64,000 bases of DNA, taken from NCBI RefSeq assembly GCF_002884445.1, contig NZ_KZ614144.1, positions 4,694,094 through 4,758,093 of the forward strand, read 5' to 3'. The notes under the pieces were generated by a model. That model had not been told where the DNA came from. It did no database searches and saw only the letters and a list, made by a program, of their open reading frames with translations. Shown piece after piece: positions 52,210 through 61,205 of the stretch. How positions within the stretch are numbered: position 1 is the stretch's first letter; the number at the start of each line of letters is the position of its first letter. This DNA comes from Paenibacillus castaneae. GTDB taxonomy: Bacteria; Bacillota; Bacilli; Paenibacillales; Paenibacillaceae. A program made the position numbers and the translations under genes.

Positions 52210-53703
52210 TTAAATCTTGTATTGTTTAATAAGCTCCTCGGCGACAAGCTGACCGCAAAGCGTAACAATCGGCGTTCCGCCGCCAGGATGCGTCGTTCCT
52301 CCCGTAAACCAAAGGCCTTTAATATCCTTGGCGCAATTGCCCGGCCGAAAGAAGGTTTGCCGAGCGCCATTCGAAGAAATACCGTATATCGCGCCTCGAT
52401 AAGCCGACGTATCACGTTCAAGCTGCTCCGGTGTATAGGTAAGCGTAACTTCCGCTTGCTCCAGTCCCAGTATGCCGTGATCGGCCAGATGGCTACGTAC
52501 AAGCATAGCATATTTTTCTGTTTCATGCTCCCAACTCCATGCATTTGAAACATAGGGCGCATTCACTAGCACAAATAAACTGCTGGCCCCTGCTGGCGCA
52601 GCTTCACGATCGGATGCGGAATTGTTGCAAATATAGATAGTTGGATCTTCCGGGGGCTTGCGCGCTGTAAAAATACTTTTAAATTCATCCTTATAGCACT
52701 CGGGATAGTAGACGGTATGATGAAGCAGCTGCTCATAGGTACGGCGAATGCCTACTAGCTGGACAAAGCCTGAAAGTGAAGGCTCATAACGATCAATTTT
52801 TTTATTTGGAAGGGACGGTCGGTGTTCGGGTGCAATCAATCTGCTATAAATCGATAAAGCATCGCCATTAGCGAGAACGATATCCGCCTCGTAATAGCCT
52901 TGATCCGTCTCAACGCCGCGAGCGGCGCCGTTTTTTACGATAATTTTCTGGACGCTTGCATTTGTCTCAATCGTAACGCCCAGTTCCTCAGCCAGCTTGG
53001 CGAAGGCTTCTGCAATCGCATAAGTTCCTCCCTGCACACGATAGATGCCAAGCTCGCTTTCTACATGCGCCAGCATGGCGAATATGGCAGGGGAAGCGTA
53101 AGGAGATGCTCCGACATAGGTCGCATATCTTCCCAGCATGGACAAGGTATTGGGATGGCGGAAATAGCGTCGAAGCAGCGTATGAAGCGTGGTTAACGGC
53201 TTTACCTGAAGAAAGCCGGCAGCCAGCCGGGGATCCAGCTTATCCTTCAGACCCAGCATCAGTTTGCCTAGGAAACGTTCATCCGCAAGCCGATATAGCC
53301 TTGCAGCTTCTTTGCAGAAAGCAGGGTATGCCGCAGCATCCTCTTTGCTGTAGCATGCGATCTGAGTTGCGGTTGTCTCGATCGAATCTGTTAAATCAAC
53401 GGTCTCTCCGCCCGGGAATACGTTTCGTGTAGCCTGCTGCAGCCGTTCAAGCTTCACATAGTCCTCCATATGCCTATCTGCCGCCGTAAACACATTCTCA
53501 AATAAGTGAGGCAATGTAATTGTGCTGGGCCCACGGTCGAAACGATAGCCTTTTTCCGTTATCCGCTGCAGCTTTCCACCAACTGTCGCCTGCTGCTCCA
53601 GCACGCGTACCCGAAAACCAGCGTGTGCAAGCCGAATAGCTGCTGATAATCCCCCAAGTCCCGCTCCTATAATAATGACCGTCTTATTAGACATAGTGCT
53701 CAT
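52210..53703 (-). CDS. crtP: CrtP/CrtNb-type carotenoid oxidase (diapophytoene-desaturase family)
   Basis: 497-aa FAD enzyme of the CrtI/CrtN family. N-terminal dinucleotide fold VIIIGAGLGGLSAAIRLAHAG and C-terminal FAD motif GLWFTGGTTHPGGGTPIVTLCG. It resembles staphylococcal CrtP more than CrtN: VGASPYASPAIFAMLAHVE, HHTVYYPECY, DPTIYICN and YRGAIYGISS. CrtP oxidises terminal methyls of 4,4'-diaponeurosporene/diapolycopene to aldehyde or acid. Subfamily assignment is from remembered sequence likeness, not alignment. The ATG overlaps the upstream crtQ-type stop by four bases. Confidence 0.82.
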   Translation of the reverse strand: MSTMSNKTVIIIGAGLGGLSAAIRLAHAGFRVRVLEQQATVGGKLQRITEKGYRFDRGPSTITLPHLFENVFTAADRHMEDYVKLERLQQATRNVFPGGETVDLTDSIETTATQIACYSKEDAAAYPAFCKEAARLYRLADERFLGKLMLGLKDKLDPRLAAGFLQVKPLTTLHTLLRRYFRHPNTLSMLGRYATYVGASPYASPAIFAMLAHVESELGIYRVQGGTYAIAEAFAKLAEELGVTIETNASVQKIIVKNGAARGVETDQGYYEADIVLANGDALSIYSRLIAPEHRPSLPNKKIDRYEPSLSGFVQLVGIRRTYEQLLHHTVYYPECYKDEFKSIFTARKPPEDPTIYICNNSASDREAAPAGASSLFVLVNAPYVSNAWSWEHETEKYAMLVRSHLADHGILGLEQAEVTLTYTPEQLERDTSAYRGAIYGISSNGARQTFFRPGNCAKDIKGLWFTGGTTHPGGGTPIVTLCGQLVAEELIKQYKI

Positions 53704-54860
53704 TCATACGACCTTCCTTTCCATACATAACCCTTTCCTGCTTTGGCTGACAGCCAGGAGGCTGTTCCGATCGCAATAACGGCGCCTATGCTGAATGGAA
53801 TGAGGGGCGCCAGCCAAACCGACTGACCGCCTGCTCGATCGGATACAGCTTTAACTGCTGTGCCAAGCAAATACCCCGTAAGTGCAGACGCCAATAGAGC
53901 TGGATTCCACGGAACAGCTATCAATGCAGCAAAGGGCAGGACGTATAGCACACTATACACAAACAACACCATAAACAGCAGAAGACCGCTTCGGCCCACA
54001 CCTGCGAATATATTTTTTTTATAGCCGTTCCATACTTCTGAAGCGTTCTGATACATTCGCATAGAAACCTGATTGCGGACATCAGCCAAAACAACGTGAT
54101 GGCCGATTCGCTTCACAGCCTGAATTAGCGCAAGATCGTCTACCAAATGAGCAAAATTAGCGGCATGACCGCCAGCTGCTTCATACGTCTCCCGGTTTAC
54201 GACAATCCATGCGCCATGCGCTGCCGAGAATCGTGGATCGGTGCTATTCGATACCAGCTTGATTGGCAAATGACAAGCAATAGTGAAGCCCATCATCGGA
54301 ACGACAAGCCGCTCCAGCCAGCTTTTCGTCTGCTGATATGGAAAGCCTGTTAGAAGCCCCGTTTGCCTAACAGCAGTCGCTCGAAGCACGGTCTCGATTG
54401 CACCCGGCTGCATGCGGGCATCCGCGTCAATAAACAGAAACCAAGCTCCCTTGGCAGCCACTGACAGCTGATGGCATGCATAAGCCTTGCCTATCCAGCC
54501 GATTGGCAGCTCTTGCCCGCTAATGAATCGGAATCGCTTGTCTTGCTTAACAAACTCTTCTATTATACGTGCGGTATCATCCTCCGAGCGGTCATCGAGA
54601 ACAACAATCTCCACTTCATGCTCGTCACTCAAGCACTGCTGGATCGCATACAAGCAATGAGCCATATGCCGCTCCTCATTGCGAGCAGGAATAAGGATGG
54701 ATAACCGAACATTTTCTTCTGCCGCAAGCTTTGATATCGGTTTAAGAGGGGCTTCCGCTTGACCAAGCTGCTCAAACAGCGGAAGCTGGCGGACATTCCA
54801 TACTGCGAACAGCAGCTGTGCGAGCAGCAGCACTGCTACCGTCCAAAGAATGATTTCCAT
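53700..54860 (-). CDS. CrtQ-like family 2 glycosyltransferase
   Basis: 386-aa membrane-associated GT2 enzyme. N-terminal helix ~2-20; LSILIPARNEERHMAHCL opens the GT-A fold; VLDDRSEDDT and DADARMQPG are the nucleotide/metal motifs; VDDLALIQAVKRIGHHV follows; C-terminal three hydrophobic segments. Resembles CrtQ, which glucosylates diaponeurosporenoate. In this operon it likely glycosylates the carotenoid. Starts after AGGAGG, overlapping the acyltransferase end by 25 bases. Confidence 0.83.
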   Translation of the reverse strand: MEIILWTVAVLLLAQLLFAVWNVRQLPLFEQLGQAEAPLKPISKLAAEENVRLSILIPARNEERHMAHCLYAIQQCLSDEHEVEIVVLDDRSEDDTARIIEEFVKQDKRFRFISGQELPIGWIGKAYACHQLSVAAKGAWFLFIDADARMQPGAIETVLRATAVRQTGLLTGFPYQQTKSWLERLVVPMMGFTIACHLPIKLVSNSTDPRFSAAHGAWIVVNRETYEAAGGHAANFAHLVDDLALIQAVKRIGHHVVLADVRNQVSMRMYQNASEVWNGYKKNIFAGVGRSGLLLFMVLFVYSVLYVLPFAALIAVPWNPALLASALTGYLLGTAVKAVSDRAGGQSVWLAPLIPFSIGAVIAIGTASWLSAKAGKGYVWKGRSYE

Positions 54861-55588
54861 TTGCCCAGCCTCCTCTTGAATGCAGTAAAGGCTTCACTTG
54901 TGGAGCCCCCTTTTCTAACAAGCATGGTGAAGTCTCGGTCTAAGGAGGGATCTCCGCTCATGCTGCGGAAGCGATGCTCATCCAATTGCCGTTCCAGTAC
55001 AGCCTCTAATTTGCTCGTTATCGCTTTCTTGTCCAGCTTATCCCATTCAATGGCTATTGGAAGTCCTGCAAGCAGTGTTGCCTCCGCCTTCTGATGGTGA
55101 AATAACGAATAATAGGCCGTTATCGGGACAACGACCGTCTGTGGACATTGCTTCAGCACATGGGCAGCTCCATCCTTTAGCTGGAGTGGACGCTGCTCCA
55201 AATGCTGAATATCCCCCTGTGGAAAAATCCAAACACGCTTGCCGGCATTAAGCAGCGAGACGGTGTAGCGAAGCGAAGAAATCATGCTTTGCGGCGATTT
55301 TTTTTGGATCGAAAAAACGCCCAGCTTCCGAAAAAAACGAAAGTGCTGCATCTGCTCCTCATCCATCATCACATAATGGTCGCCTTCGGAACGAGTACGG
55401 AACGCTTGGTAGAGAATTAAACCATCCCACCAAGAGCTGTGATTCATAATATACAATACACTCCGATCTGGATAGGGATCCAATTCGCCATGCAGACCAA
55501 CGTTGTGGAAATGCTTGCGCAGCAAATACGACTCATTATATTTCAGAAAAAGCCGATCAAACCATCTGCTTTTGCTTGCTTCTATCAT
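54836..55588 (-). CDS. PlsC-type (lysophospholipid) acyltransferase
   Basis: About 250-aa acyltransferase with the catalytic NHSSWWD (HX4D) motif near residue 47 and the glycerophosphate/acceptor motif WIFPQGDIQHLE. Probably esterifies the sugar of the carotenoid, a job done by the unrelated CrtO in Staphylococcus. ATG 55588 has AGGAGG eleven bases upstream; a frame to 55618 lacks a site. The start lies inside the cruF-like gene (32-base overlap), giving tight coupling. Confidence 0.8.
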   Translation of the reverse strand: MIEASKSRWFDRLFLKYNESYLLRKHFHNVGLHGELDPYPDRSVLYIMNHSSWWDGLILYQAFRTRSEGDHYVMMDEEQMQHFRFFRKLGVFSIQKKSPQSMISSLRYTVSLLNAGKRVWIFPQGDIQHLEQRPLQLKDGAAHVLKQCPQTVVVPITAYYSLFHHQKAEATLLAGLPIAIEWDKLDKKAITSKLEAVLERQLDEHRFRSMSGDPSLDRDFTMLVRKGGSTSEAFTAFKRRLGKWKSFFGR

Positions 55589-56312
55589 AATAGAGTATGC
55601 CTCCTTCGAGGACGACAATGACGATAACCGCCATTAAGAAAGGACCCCAAAGCCCGGATTTGCAAGCCAACAGCCCGAACATGGCATGCATGCCTTGATA
55701 CAGCCTGATCCCTTCACGGTAAACGGAACCCTTCACCTGTCTGTGCTCAGCCTTAAGTGGATATAGAAACGATAGCATGGCGGCCGTAAGGAACCATGCG
55801 GCAAAGTTTTGAAGCGGCACGCCATAGTAAGCAGCTATTGCAGCATCGCCACTCCATGTCCAAAACTGCTGTGCAAAGGCGACCGGGTCCAATACCAAAT
55901 CAAAAGCAACCGCATAGAGACCAGCCTGAAGCGCTCTTCCCATATAGCTTTTATTTGTACATAATAATATAGCGCTCGACATTACGCCAATCCAGGCAAA
56001 TCCAATAGCAGCGGGTACTCCTCCGCTCCAGAAACGCAGCGTTTCGCTGTATTCATAGCGTCCGAACGGCCAGCCTGTCTCTGTGCCTACCCATTCAAGC
56101 ATAAAGGTGAATGCACCAACGAACAGCGCTCGAAGCATGACCCTATAATGAAAGCCGCCTAATGATTTTTGCTCCAATGAAACAGCATAAAACGCAAAAA
56201 AAACGAGAAATAATCCATTGCTGAATCCAAGCGGCTCAGGTACCTTGTAGAACAGCATCAGCAGCAAGCCAATAGTCATCCAGCTCCAAAAAATGTAACG
56301 GATAAGCTTCAT
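55557..56312 (-). CDS. CruF/DUF422-family carotenoid biosynthesis membrane protein
   Basis: 251-aa integral membrane protein with about seven helices. Diagnostic polar motifs: FTFMLEWVGTETGWPFGRYEYSE and FDLVLDPVAFAQQFWTWSG. Members (CruF/DUF422) hydrate carotenoid ends (1',2'-hydratase); I recall a C30-pathway member in Planococcus acting as a 5,6-hydratase. So it may add water to the C30 backbone here, providing a hydroxyl for glycosylation. Overlaps the crtM-type stop by four bases. Confidence 0.83.
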   Translation of the reverse strand: MKLIRYIFWSWMTIGLLLMLFYKVPEPLGFSNGLFLVFFAFYAVSLEQKSLGGFHYRVMLRALFVGAFTFMLEWVGTETGWPFGRYEYSETLRFWSGGVPAAIGFAWIGVMSSAILLCTNKSYMGRALQAGLYAVAFDLVLDPVAFAQQFWTWSGDAAIAAYYGVPLQNFAAWFLTAAMLSFLYPLKAEHRQVKGSVYREGIRLYQGMHAMFGLLACKSGLWGPFLMAVIVIVVLEGGILYYDRSKQKQMV

Positions 56313-57196
56313 GAAACCGCACTGCTCTTCATCGATTTCATCATTAGAGTGCTTATTCCATGCCTTAGCGTCAGTTGATTGATAATGGTTAGCTTCGTTA
56401 AAGGCGAAACATAGGCTCTGCGACTGTACACATCGTAGTCATGCGCAGCTACGTCATCCAATATAGCCGCATACATGCGCGCGGAAAGCTCTACACAAAA
56501 GCTGCTCATGCGCGGGTAACTGTCTACATCAATGAGTCCTTTTGCAAACCATTCCTGTGAAAGAGCCGTCAGCTGGTTGATAACTGCCCTCCACTGATCG
56601 TTAACAATACCGTTCCTCCACATCTCCTCGGTATATCCGTGCTCCTCAAGCAGCACCCTCGGAATATATCGTCTTCCTTTGGTCTGGTCCTCTCCCACAT
56701 CGCGAACGATATTGACGATTTGCATCGCCTTGCCAATCCAAATGCCCGACGCCGTAACACTCTCATTAGGAGCGTCATGAAGCACTGGCAGCAGCATTTC
56801 ACCGACGGTGCCCGCGACTAAATAGCTGTAAGCTTCAAGCTGCTCCATGGTGTCATAATGCGTCAAATAATGATCCAAGCGCTGTCCCTCTATTTGCCGG
56901 AAAAAGGGTACTTTCGAAAGTGGAAATAAATCAAACAGCCAACGCAGCGCCGGCCATATAAAGTGGCCCTTTGCCGTTTCAAGATTCGTAAAGCGTTCCT
57001 CCAGCTCATCAAGCGTATACGGCGAACGATCAGGCTCGTCAACTGCATCGTCAATCATTCGGCAAAAGGCGTAGATGACGTATACAGCTTCCCTGCGCGG
57101 ACTTTGCAAAAATCCAAATGCTTTATAAAATGTAGTCGAGCCCTCGCGAATCATGCTCTCACAAGCTTTAAGCGTTAAATTCAAATGGCTTTCCAA
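56309..57196 (-). CDS. crtM: squalene/phytoene synthase family, CrtM-like
   Basis: About 295 aa. Head-to-head prenyl synthase with both Asp-rich Mg-diphosphate sites: CRMIDDAVDE near residue 50 and NIVRDVGED near 170. Also AGTVGEMLLPVL and GRRYIPRVLL. Sequence and a neighbouring CrtP/CrtQ set suggest 4,4'-diapophytoene (C30) formation from two FPP; no GGPP synthase gene is in the window. Start uncertain: TTG 57196 has GAGGAG eight bases upstream, while GTG 57205 sits directly on that site. Overlaps the upstream desaturase. Confidence 0.88.
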   Translation of the reverse strand: MESHLNLTLKACESMIREGSTTFYKAFGFLQSPRREAVYVIYAFCRMIDDAVDEPDRSPYTLDELEERFTNLETAKGHFIWPALRWLFDLFPLSKVPFFRQIEGQRLDHYLTHYDTMEQLEAYSYLVAGTVGEMLLPVLHDAPNESVTASGIWIGKAMQIVNIVRDVGEDQTKGRRYIPRVLLEEHGYTEEMWRNGIVNDQWRAVINQLTALSQEWFAKGLIDVDSYPRMSSFCVELSARMYAAILDDVAAHDYDVYSRRAYVSPLTKLTIINQLTLRHGISTLMMKSMKSSAVS

Positions 57197-58689
57197 GTCG
57201 CCCACTCCTCTATCACATGATTGGCTAGCATCTTTGCGCCCTGCATCACAATCGGCACTCCTCCACCCGGATGAATAGAGGCGCCAACACTGTACAAGCC
57301 TTTAACCTTATACGGAGCGAATTGAGGGCGAAATGCGCCCGACTGGCTCCATGTAGGGGCTATACCGAAGCTGCCTCCCATGAACCACCCTTCATTTGCC
57401 CCATCCTGCGGTGTTCTTATTTTTTTCCATTCAATCGATTCGGTTAAACCAGGAAACAATCGTGCCTCCGCATCCGCAAGCACACGCTCTGCTAATTCGT
57501 TCCCAACCTTGCTCCAGTCAAAAGTAGAATATGGCACAACCGGAATGGGAGCAGGTATAAGGAAATAGAGAACGGTTTCGCCGGGAGGCGCTGCAGCCTC
57601 ATCCATTTCACACGGATTAAAAATATAATAAGCAGGCAATGGCTCCTCTTTATTCGGAAAATTCCCACTCGCCGCAATAGTCCTCAGGCTGTCCGTGAAG
57701 GAATCCGGCAGCATAAACTGATGCGTTGTGCGTTCTGCTCCCGCTTCCCATCTTTTGTTTACGCCTACATAAACAAGGATGCAGCCGGAGGAAGGCTTGA
57801 ATTGACGCTTCTTTACCGGCTCCGTTATGCCATGCAGCATGGACGATAGAAAAGGGAAATCACCGTTATAAATGACTGTTTCGCAGTTGTGGCGCGTACC
57901 ATCCTCCAGCAAAAGACCTGTCACAGCGCCATTTTCTGTTGTGATTTGTCTGACTGCGCCATGCTCCCCCTTGCATACCGTTACATTCTCACGAACGAGC
58001 GCCCGCTCCAGTATATTTACGAAGCTTGCATAACCGCCTTTTAAATACCAAATCCCGAACGCATGCTCCGCATAAGGGATAAACGTATACAAGGAAGGTG
58101 AGCCTAATGGCAAGCCGCCAATATAAAGGGATTGCAGTGAAAAGGCATCAATCACTCGTTTATCCCCGAAATAGCTTTCTGCCATTTGTCTCATATTCAT
58201 ATAAACACGCAGCTTAGCAAGCAGCTTCATATTGTGCCAGGAGAAAAAGGAACGAAGCTGAAGAAAAGGCCGCTCCAGAAAGGCCGCTTTGCCCTGCTGA
58301 AATACCGGCTCCATATCGCGCATATACCGGCGAAAGGCTCTGCTTTCGGATGCCGATATCGTATCGAGTTCTTCAGCCATTCGATCCGTATCTGTCCATT
58401 TCGTCAGCACTCTGCCGTCTGGATAATGAAATCGATACATAGGATCGCAACGCAGCAGCTCATATTCGTCATCTGGTATTCCGGCTTCCCGGGCAATGGA
58501 ACGAAGCATTTCAGGAAGCAGAACGATCGTGGGACCACGGTCGATTCGATAACGATCCCCTTTCTCGAAAGCGAGCCTTCCACCAAGCTGCTCCTTCCGC
58601 TCATAGATCGTGACCTCAGCGCCCGCTCTTGCGAGCAATAAAGCGCTGACCATTCCGCCAAGGCCGCCTCCTATAATCGCTGCTTTCAT
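57181..58689 (-). CDS. CrtN-like carotenoid desaturase (second copy)
   Basis: 502-aa FAD oxidoreductase of the CrtI/CrtN family: AAIIGGGLGGMVSALLLARAG at the start, RIDRGPTIVLLPEML, GSPSLYTFIPYAEHAFGIWYLKGG, and GLYSVGASIHPGGGVPIVMQGAK at the C-terminus. The SPSLY...GI.YLKGG segment is close to S. aureus CrtN. Probably desaturates diapophytoene, alone or sharing steps with the upstream paralogue. ATG overlaps the upstream stop (ATGA). Confidence 0.85.
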   Translation of the reverse strand: MKAAIIGGGLGGMVSALLLARAGAEVTIYERKEQLGGRLAFEKGDRYRIDRGPTIVLLPEMLRSIAREAGIPDDEYELLRCDPMYRFHYPDGRVLTKWTDTDRMAEELDTISASESRAFRRYMRDMEPVFQQGKAAFLERPFLQLRSFFSWHNMKLLAKLRVYMNMRQMAESYFGDKRVIDAFSLQSLYIGGLPLGSPSLYTFIPYAEHAFGIWYLKGGYASFVNILERALVRENVTVCKGEHGAVRQITTENGAVTGLLLEDGTRHNCETVIYNGDFPFLSSMLHGITEPVKKRQFKPSSGCILVYVGVNKRWEAGAERTTHQFMLPDSFTDSLRTIAASGNFPNKEEPLPAYYIFNPCEMDEAAAPPGETVLYFLIPAPIPVVPYSTFDWSKVGNELAERVLADAEARLFPGLTESIEWKKIRTPQDGANEGWFMGGSFGIAPTWSQSGAFRPQFAPYKVKGLYSVGASIHPGGGVPIVMQGAKMLANHVIEEWATWKAI

Positions 58690-60224
58690 ACCGTTACCTC
58701 CTTGTGCTTATCCACGCTGAGCGGCTTGCCCATCGGCATTGTGCGTCCATCCTGCTCCAGCAGCAGCTTAACGCTAATGCGTGCCGATTCAAATATGGTC
58801 GGCAATCCGCTGCCTGGATGCGTGCCTCCGCCAACCAAGTAACAGCCGTCAACATCCTCGAACTTATTATGAGGACGAAGCATCATCATTTGATCAATCG
58901 AGTGCGCCATATTAAAAGCAGCGCCTTTATAAACAAACATCGAATTTTGCCATTCATGCGGTGTTATAACCGTTTCCTCTTCAATCCATTCCGACAAACC
59001 GCTTAACTCCGGCTCCCGCTCCAGCCGCGAGAGCACTTGAACTCTGATGCCAGCTAATGTATCCGCAGAGCTCCAGTCCGTTTCTCCGTCTAGATTTGGA
59101 ACAGGTACAAGTATGTATAGAGCAGATTTCCCCGGCGGAGCTAAAGTTGGATCAATCACGCTAGGGTTATGTACATAAATGGAAGCATCTTCACTCAACC
59201 TTCCTTCCGCCATATCTTTTAAATTACGGCTATAATCATCCGCGAACAGGACGGTATGATGAGGCATATCGATTTTGCGGTTGATACCCAGATAGAGCAT
59301 ATAAGTGGAAATCGACCATTTCAGCTTCTGAAGTCGTTCCGGCTTCCATTTGCGCAGCTGCTCTGGTTGAAACAGCCTTGTAATCGCTGTACCGAAATCT
59401 GCATTGATCACCATATGGTCAGCTTCCAGTGTTTGTCCATTCTCAAGCAGGACGCCTACAGCCCGGTTCTTCTTCGTCAGTACCTGCTTTACTCCTGTCT
59501 CTAGCCGAATATGTCCGCCATACTCTTGAATGACTTCGGCCATCGCCTCGCAAACTCGATTGACACCGCCAATCGGATGCCATAATCCATATGCATGCTC
59601 AATATAAGAAAGAATAGTAAAAGTGCCCGGGCAATTCCATGGCGACATACCTAAATATTTCGATTGGAAAGCGAATGAATAACGAAGTCTCTCATCCTTA
59701 AAATAACGCGATAGACGGCCATAAACATGCTCGTGCAAATGCAGCTTGGGCAGCGCACGCAGCGCGTCCGTTCGAATATAATCTGTCAGCTTGGCAAATG
59801 GCCTTTGCAGCAGTGGCATGACGCGATCAAACTTGTCTTCCTCATCACGCAGAAAGTCCAGATAACCCTTGGATTCGCCAGGGAAGAGCTGCTCAATTTG
59901 AGCTGCTGTATCCACCCTATCCCTAGACGGCTCCAGTCTTGCATTTCCAAATTGCAGTCGATAAAGCGGGTTCACTTCGACGAGCTTCATATAATCATGA
60001 AGGCTGCGGCCAGCCGTATGAAATAACTGTTCCAGCAAGTGCGGCATCATTAGAAAGGTTGGTCCACGATCAAACGAATAGGCTCCAAGCTTAAGGGCAG
60101 AGGTTCGTCCGCCTACGAATGGTTGTTTTTCAAAAATAATGACCTCATAGCCTTGTGCACATAAGAGCATAGCAGCGGCTAGGCCGCCTGGTCCGGCTCC
60201 GATGACGATTACACGTTTTCTCAC
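58686..60224 (-). CDS. crtN: CrtN/CrtI-like carotenoid desaturase (first copy)
   Basis: About 512-aa FAD desaturase, first gene of the operon. VIVIGAGPGGLAAAMLLCAQG, FDRGPTFLMMPHLLEQLF, GRLSEDASIYVHNPSVIDPTLAPPG and YLVGGGTHPGSGLPTIFESARI are family hallmarks; the LRPHNKFEDVDG segment before the last motif is common to bacterial CrtI/CrtN. The two central paralogues differ clearly, so this is not a recent duplication. GTG 60224 is preferred (GGAG at eight bases); TTG 60230 is an alternative. Confidence 0.87.
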   Translation of the reverse strand: MRKRVIVIGAGPGGLAAAMLLCAQGYEVIIFEKQPFVGGRTSALKLGAYSFDRGPTFLMMPHLLEQLFHTAGRSLHDYMKLVEVNPLYRLQFGNARLEPSRDRVDTAAQIEQLFPGESKGYLDFLRDEEDKFDRVMPLLQRPFAKLTDYIRTDALRALPKLHLHEHVYGRLSRYFKDERLRYSFAFQSKYLGMSPWNCPGTFTILSYIEHAYGLWHPIGGVNRVCEAMAEVIQEYGGHIRLETGVKQVLTKKNRAVGVLLENGQTLEADHMVINADFGTAITRLFQPEQLRKWKPERLQKLKWSISTYMLYLGINRKIDMPHHTVLFADDYSRNLKDMAEGRLSEDASIYVHNPSVIDPTLAPPGKSALYILVPVPNLDGETDWSSADTLAGIRVQVLSRLEREPELSGLSEWIEEETVITPHEWQNSMFVYKGAAFNMAHSIDQMMMLRPHNKFEDVDGCYLVGGGTHPGSGLPTIFESARISVKLLLEQDGRTMPMGKPLSVDKHKEVTV

Positions 60225-60267
60225 GCTCAAATCTCCACCTCTTTTCTTGTACAAATCCTATACACAC

Positions 60268-60296
60268 ATTATACATAGCTATTTCCAGCCTGTAAA
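60268..60296 (-). promoter_or_regulatory. strong sigma-A-type promoter of the carotenoid operon
   Basis: Minus-strand TTTACA (60291-60296), 17-base spacer ending in TATG, TATAAT (60268-60273). About 38 bases before the first start codon; the only such match in this divergent region. Confidence 0.8.
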
Positions 60297-60374
60297 TGAA
60301 AGAAAATCTGGCTTAAATTAGTTTTCTATCCTTTATCCTATTAACGATGGAACAAGAAGTTGTCCATTCAAAAA

Positions 60375-60410
60375 TGATTATTTTGATCATTTATTTGAAA
60401 AAAATAATCA
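60375..60410. promoter_or_regulatory. AT-rich inverted repeat in the crtN-nagB divergent region (candidate operator)
   Basis: Perfect 10-bp arms TGATTATTTT and AAAATAATCA enclose 16 bases. It lies 70-105 bases before nagB and about 80 bases upstream of the carotenoid promoter. It could bind a nag regulator or affect both genes; it lacks a U-tract so is not a terminator. Confidence 0.4.
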
Positions 60411-60479
60411 ATTCATATTGTTAATCCATTGAAGTTCATATAAACTAGAAGCATCAAAACGATTGTAGGAGGCACACTG

Positions 60480-61205
60480 ATGGAAATCATTATTTTTGAT
60501 ACGCAAAAGGAATTAGACGCATACGCTGCCGATCTATTTATAAATACAGTAAAGCAGAAGCCAAACGCTGTTCTTGGACTCGCAACGGGTTCGACACCTG
60601 TCGGTATTTATGACAAAATAGTAGAGACAACCATACAGAATAAAATAAGCTTTAGCGAGGTAACAACGTTCAATTTGGACGAGTATGTTGGACTAAAGCC
60701 TGAGAATGAACAAAGCTATGCCTACTATATGAATGAGCATTTATTCTCACATATCGATATCCCTTCGGAGCAGACTCACTTACCCAACGGGATGGCCGAG
60801 GATATAGAGGCCGAATGTACTCGTTATGAAACGATGCTCGGCGATCAGCCTGTTGATATTCAGCTTCTAGGCTTAGGACATAACGGACATATTGGCTTTA
60901 ACGAGCCTGACGAAAACCTATCCGGAGGCACTCATGCGGTTAAGCTGAAGGAAGAAACGATGAAAGCAAATGCTCGTTTCTTCGCCTCAATGGAAGAGGT
61001 TCCTCAATATGCCATCACAATGGGCGTAGGCTCCATATTGAAGGCGAAAACAATCGTTCTAGTTGTACGCGGAGCTGATAAAGCAGAAATTGTAAAAGAA
61101 GCATTGACCGGGCCGATTACAACGAACGTTCCAGCTTCATTGCTGCAAACACATGCACATGTAATCGTACTGCTAGATCGCGAAGCAGGAAGGATGTTAA
61201 GTTAA
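60480..61205 (+). CDS. nagB: glucosamine-6-phosphate deaminase
   Basis: Converts glucosamine-6-P to fructose-6-P and ammonia. LGLATGSTPVGIYDKIVE, FNLDEYVGL, the signature LGLGHNGHIGFNEPDENL and EALTGPITTNVPASLLQ are visible. 241 aa, typical of Gram-positive NagB. ATG 60480 follows AGGAGG. The stop abuts the nagA start, and the order nagB-nagA forms an amino-sugar utilisation operon. Confidence 0.97.
   Translation: MEIIIFDTQKELDAYAADLFINTVKQKPNAVLGLATGSTPVGIYDKIVETTIQNKISFSEVTTFNLDEYVGLKPENEQSYAYYMNEHLFSHIDIPSEQTHLPNGMAEDIEAECTRYETMLGDQPVDIQLLGLGHNGHIGFNEPDENLSGGTHAVKLKEETMKANARFFASMEEVPQYAITMGVGSILKAKTIVLVVRGADKAEIVKEALTGPITTNVPASLLQTHAHVIVLLDREAGRMLS

Noticed and set aside
60459..60472. cre-like site before nagB (TCAAAACGATTGTA)
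   Set aside because: Three mismatches at fixed positions against the cre consensus; too weak to report.
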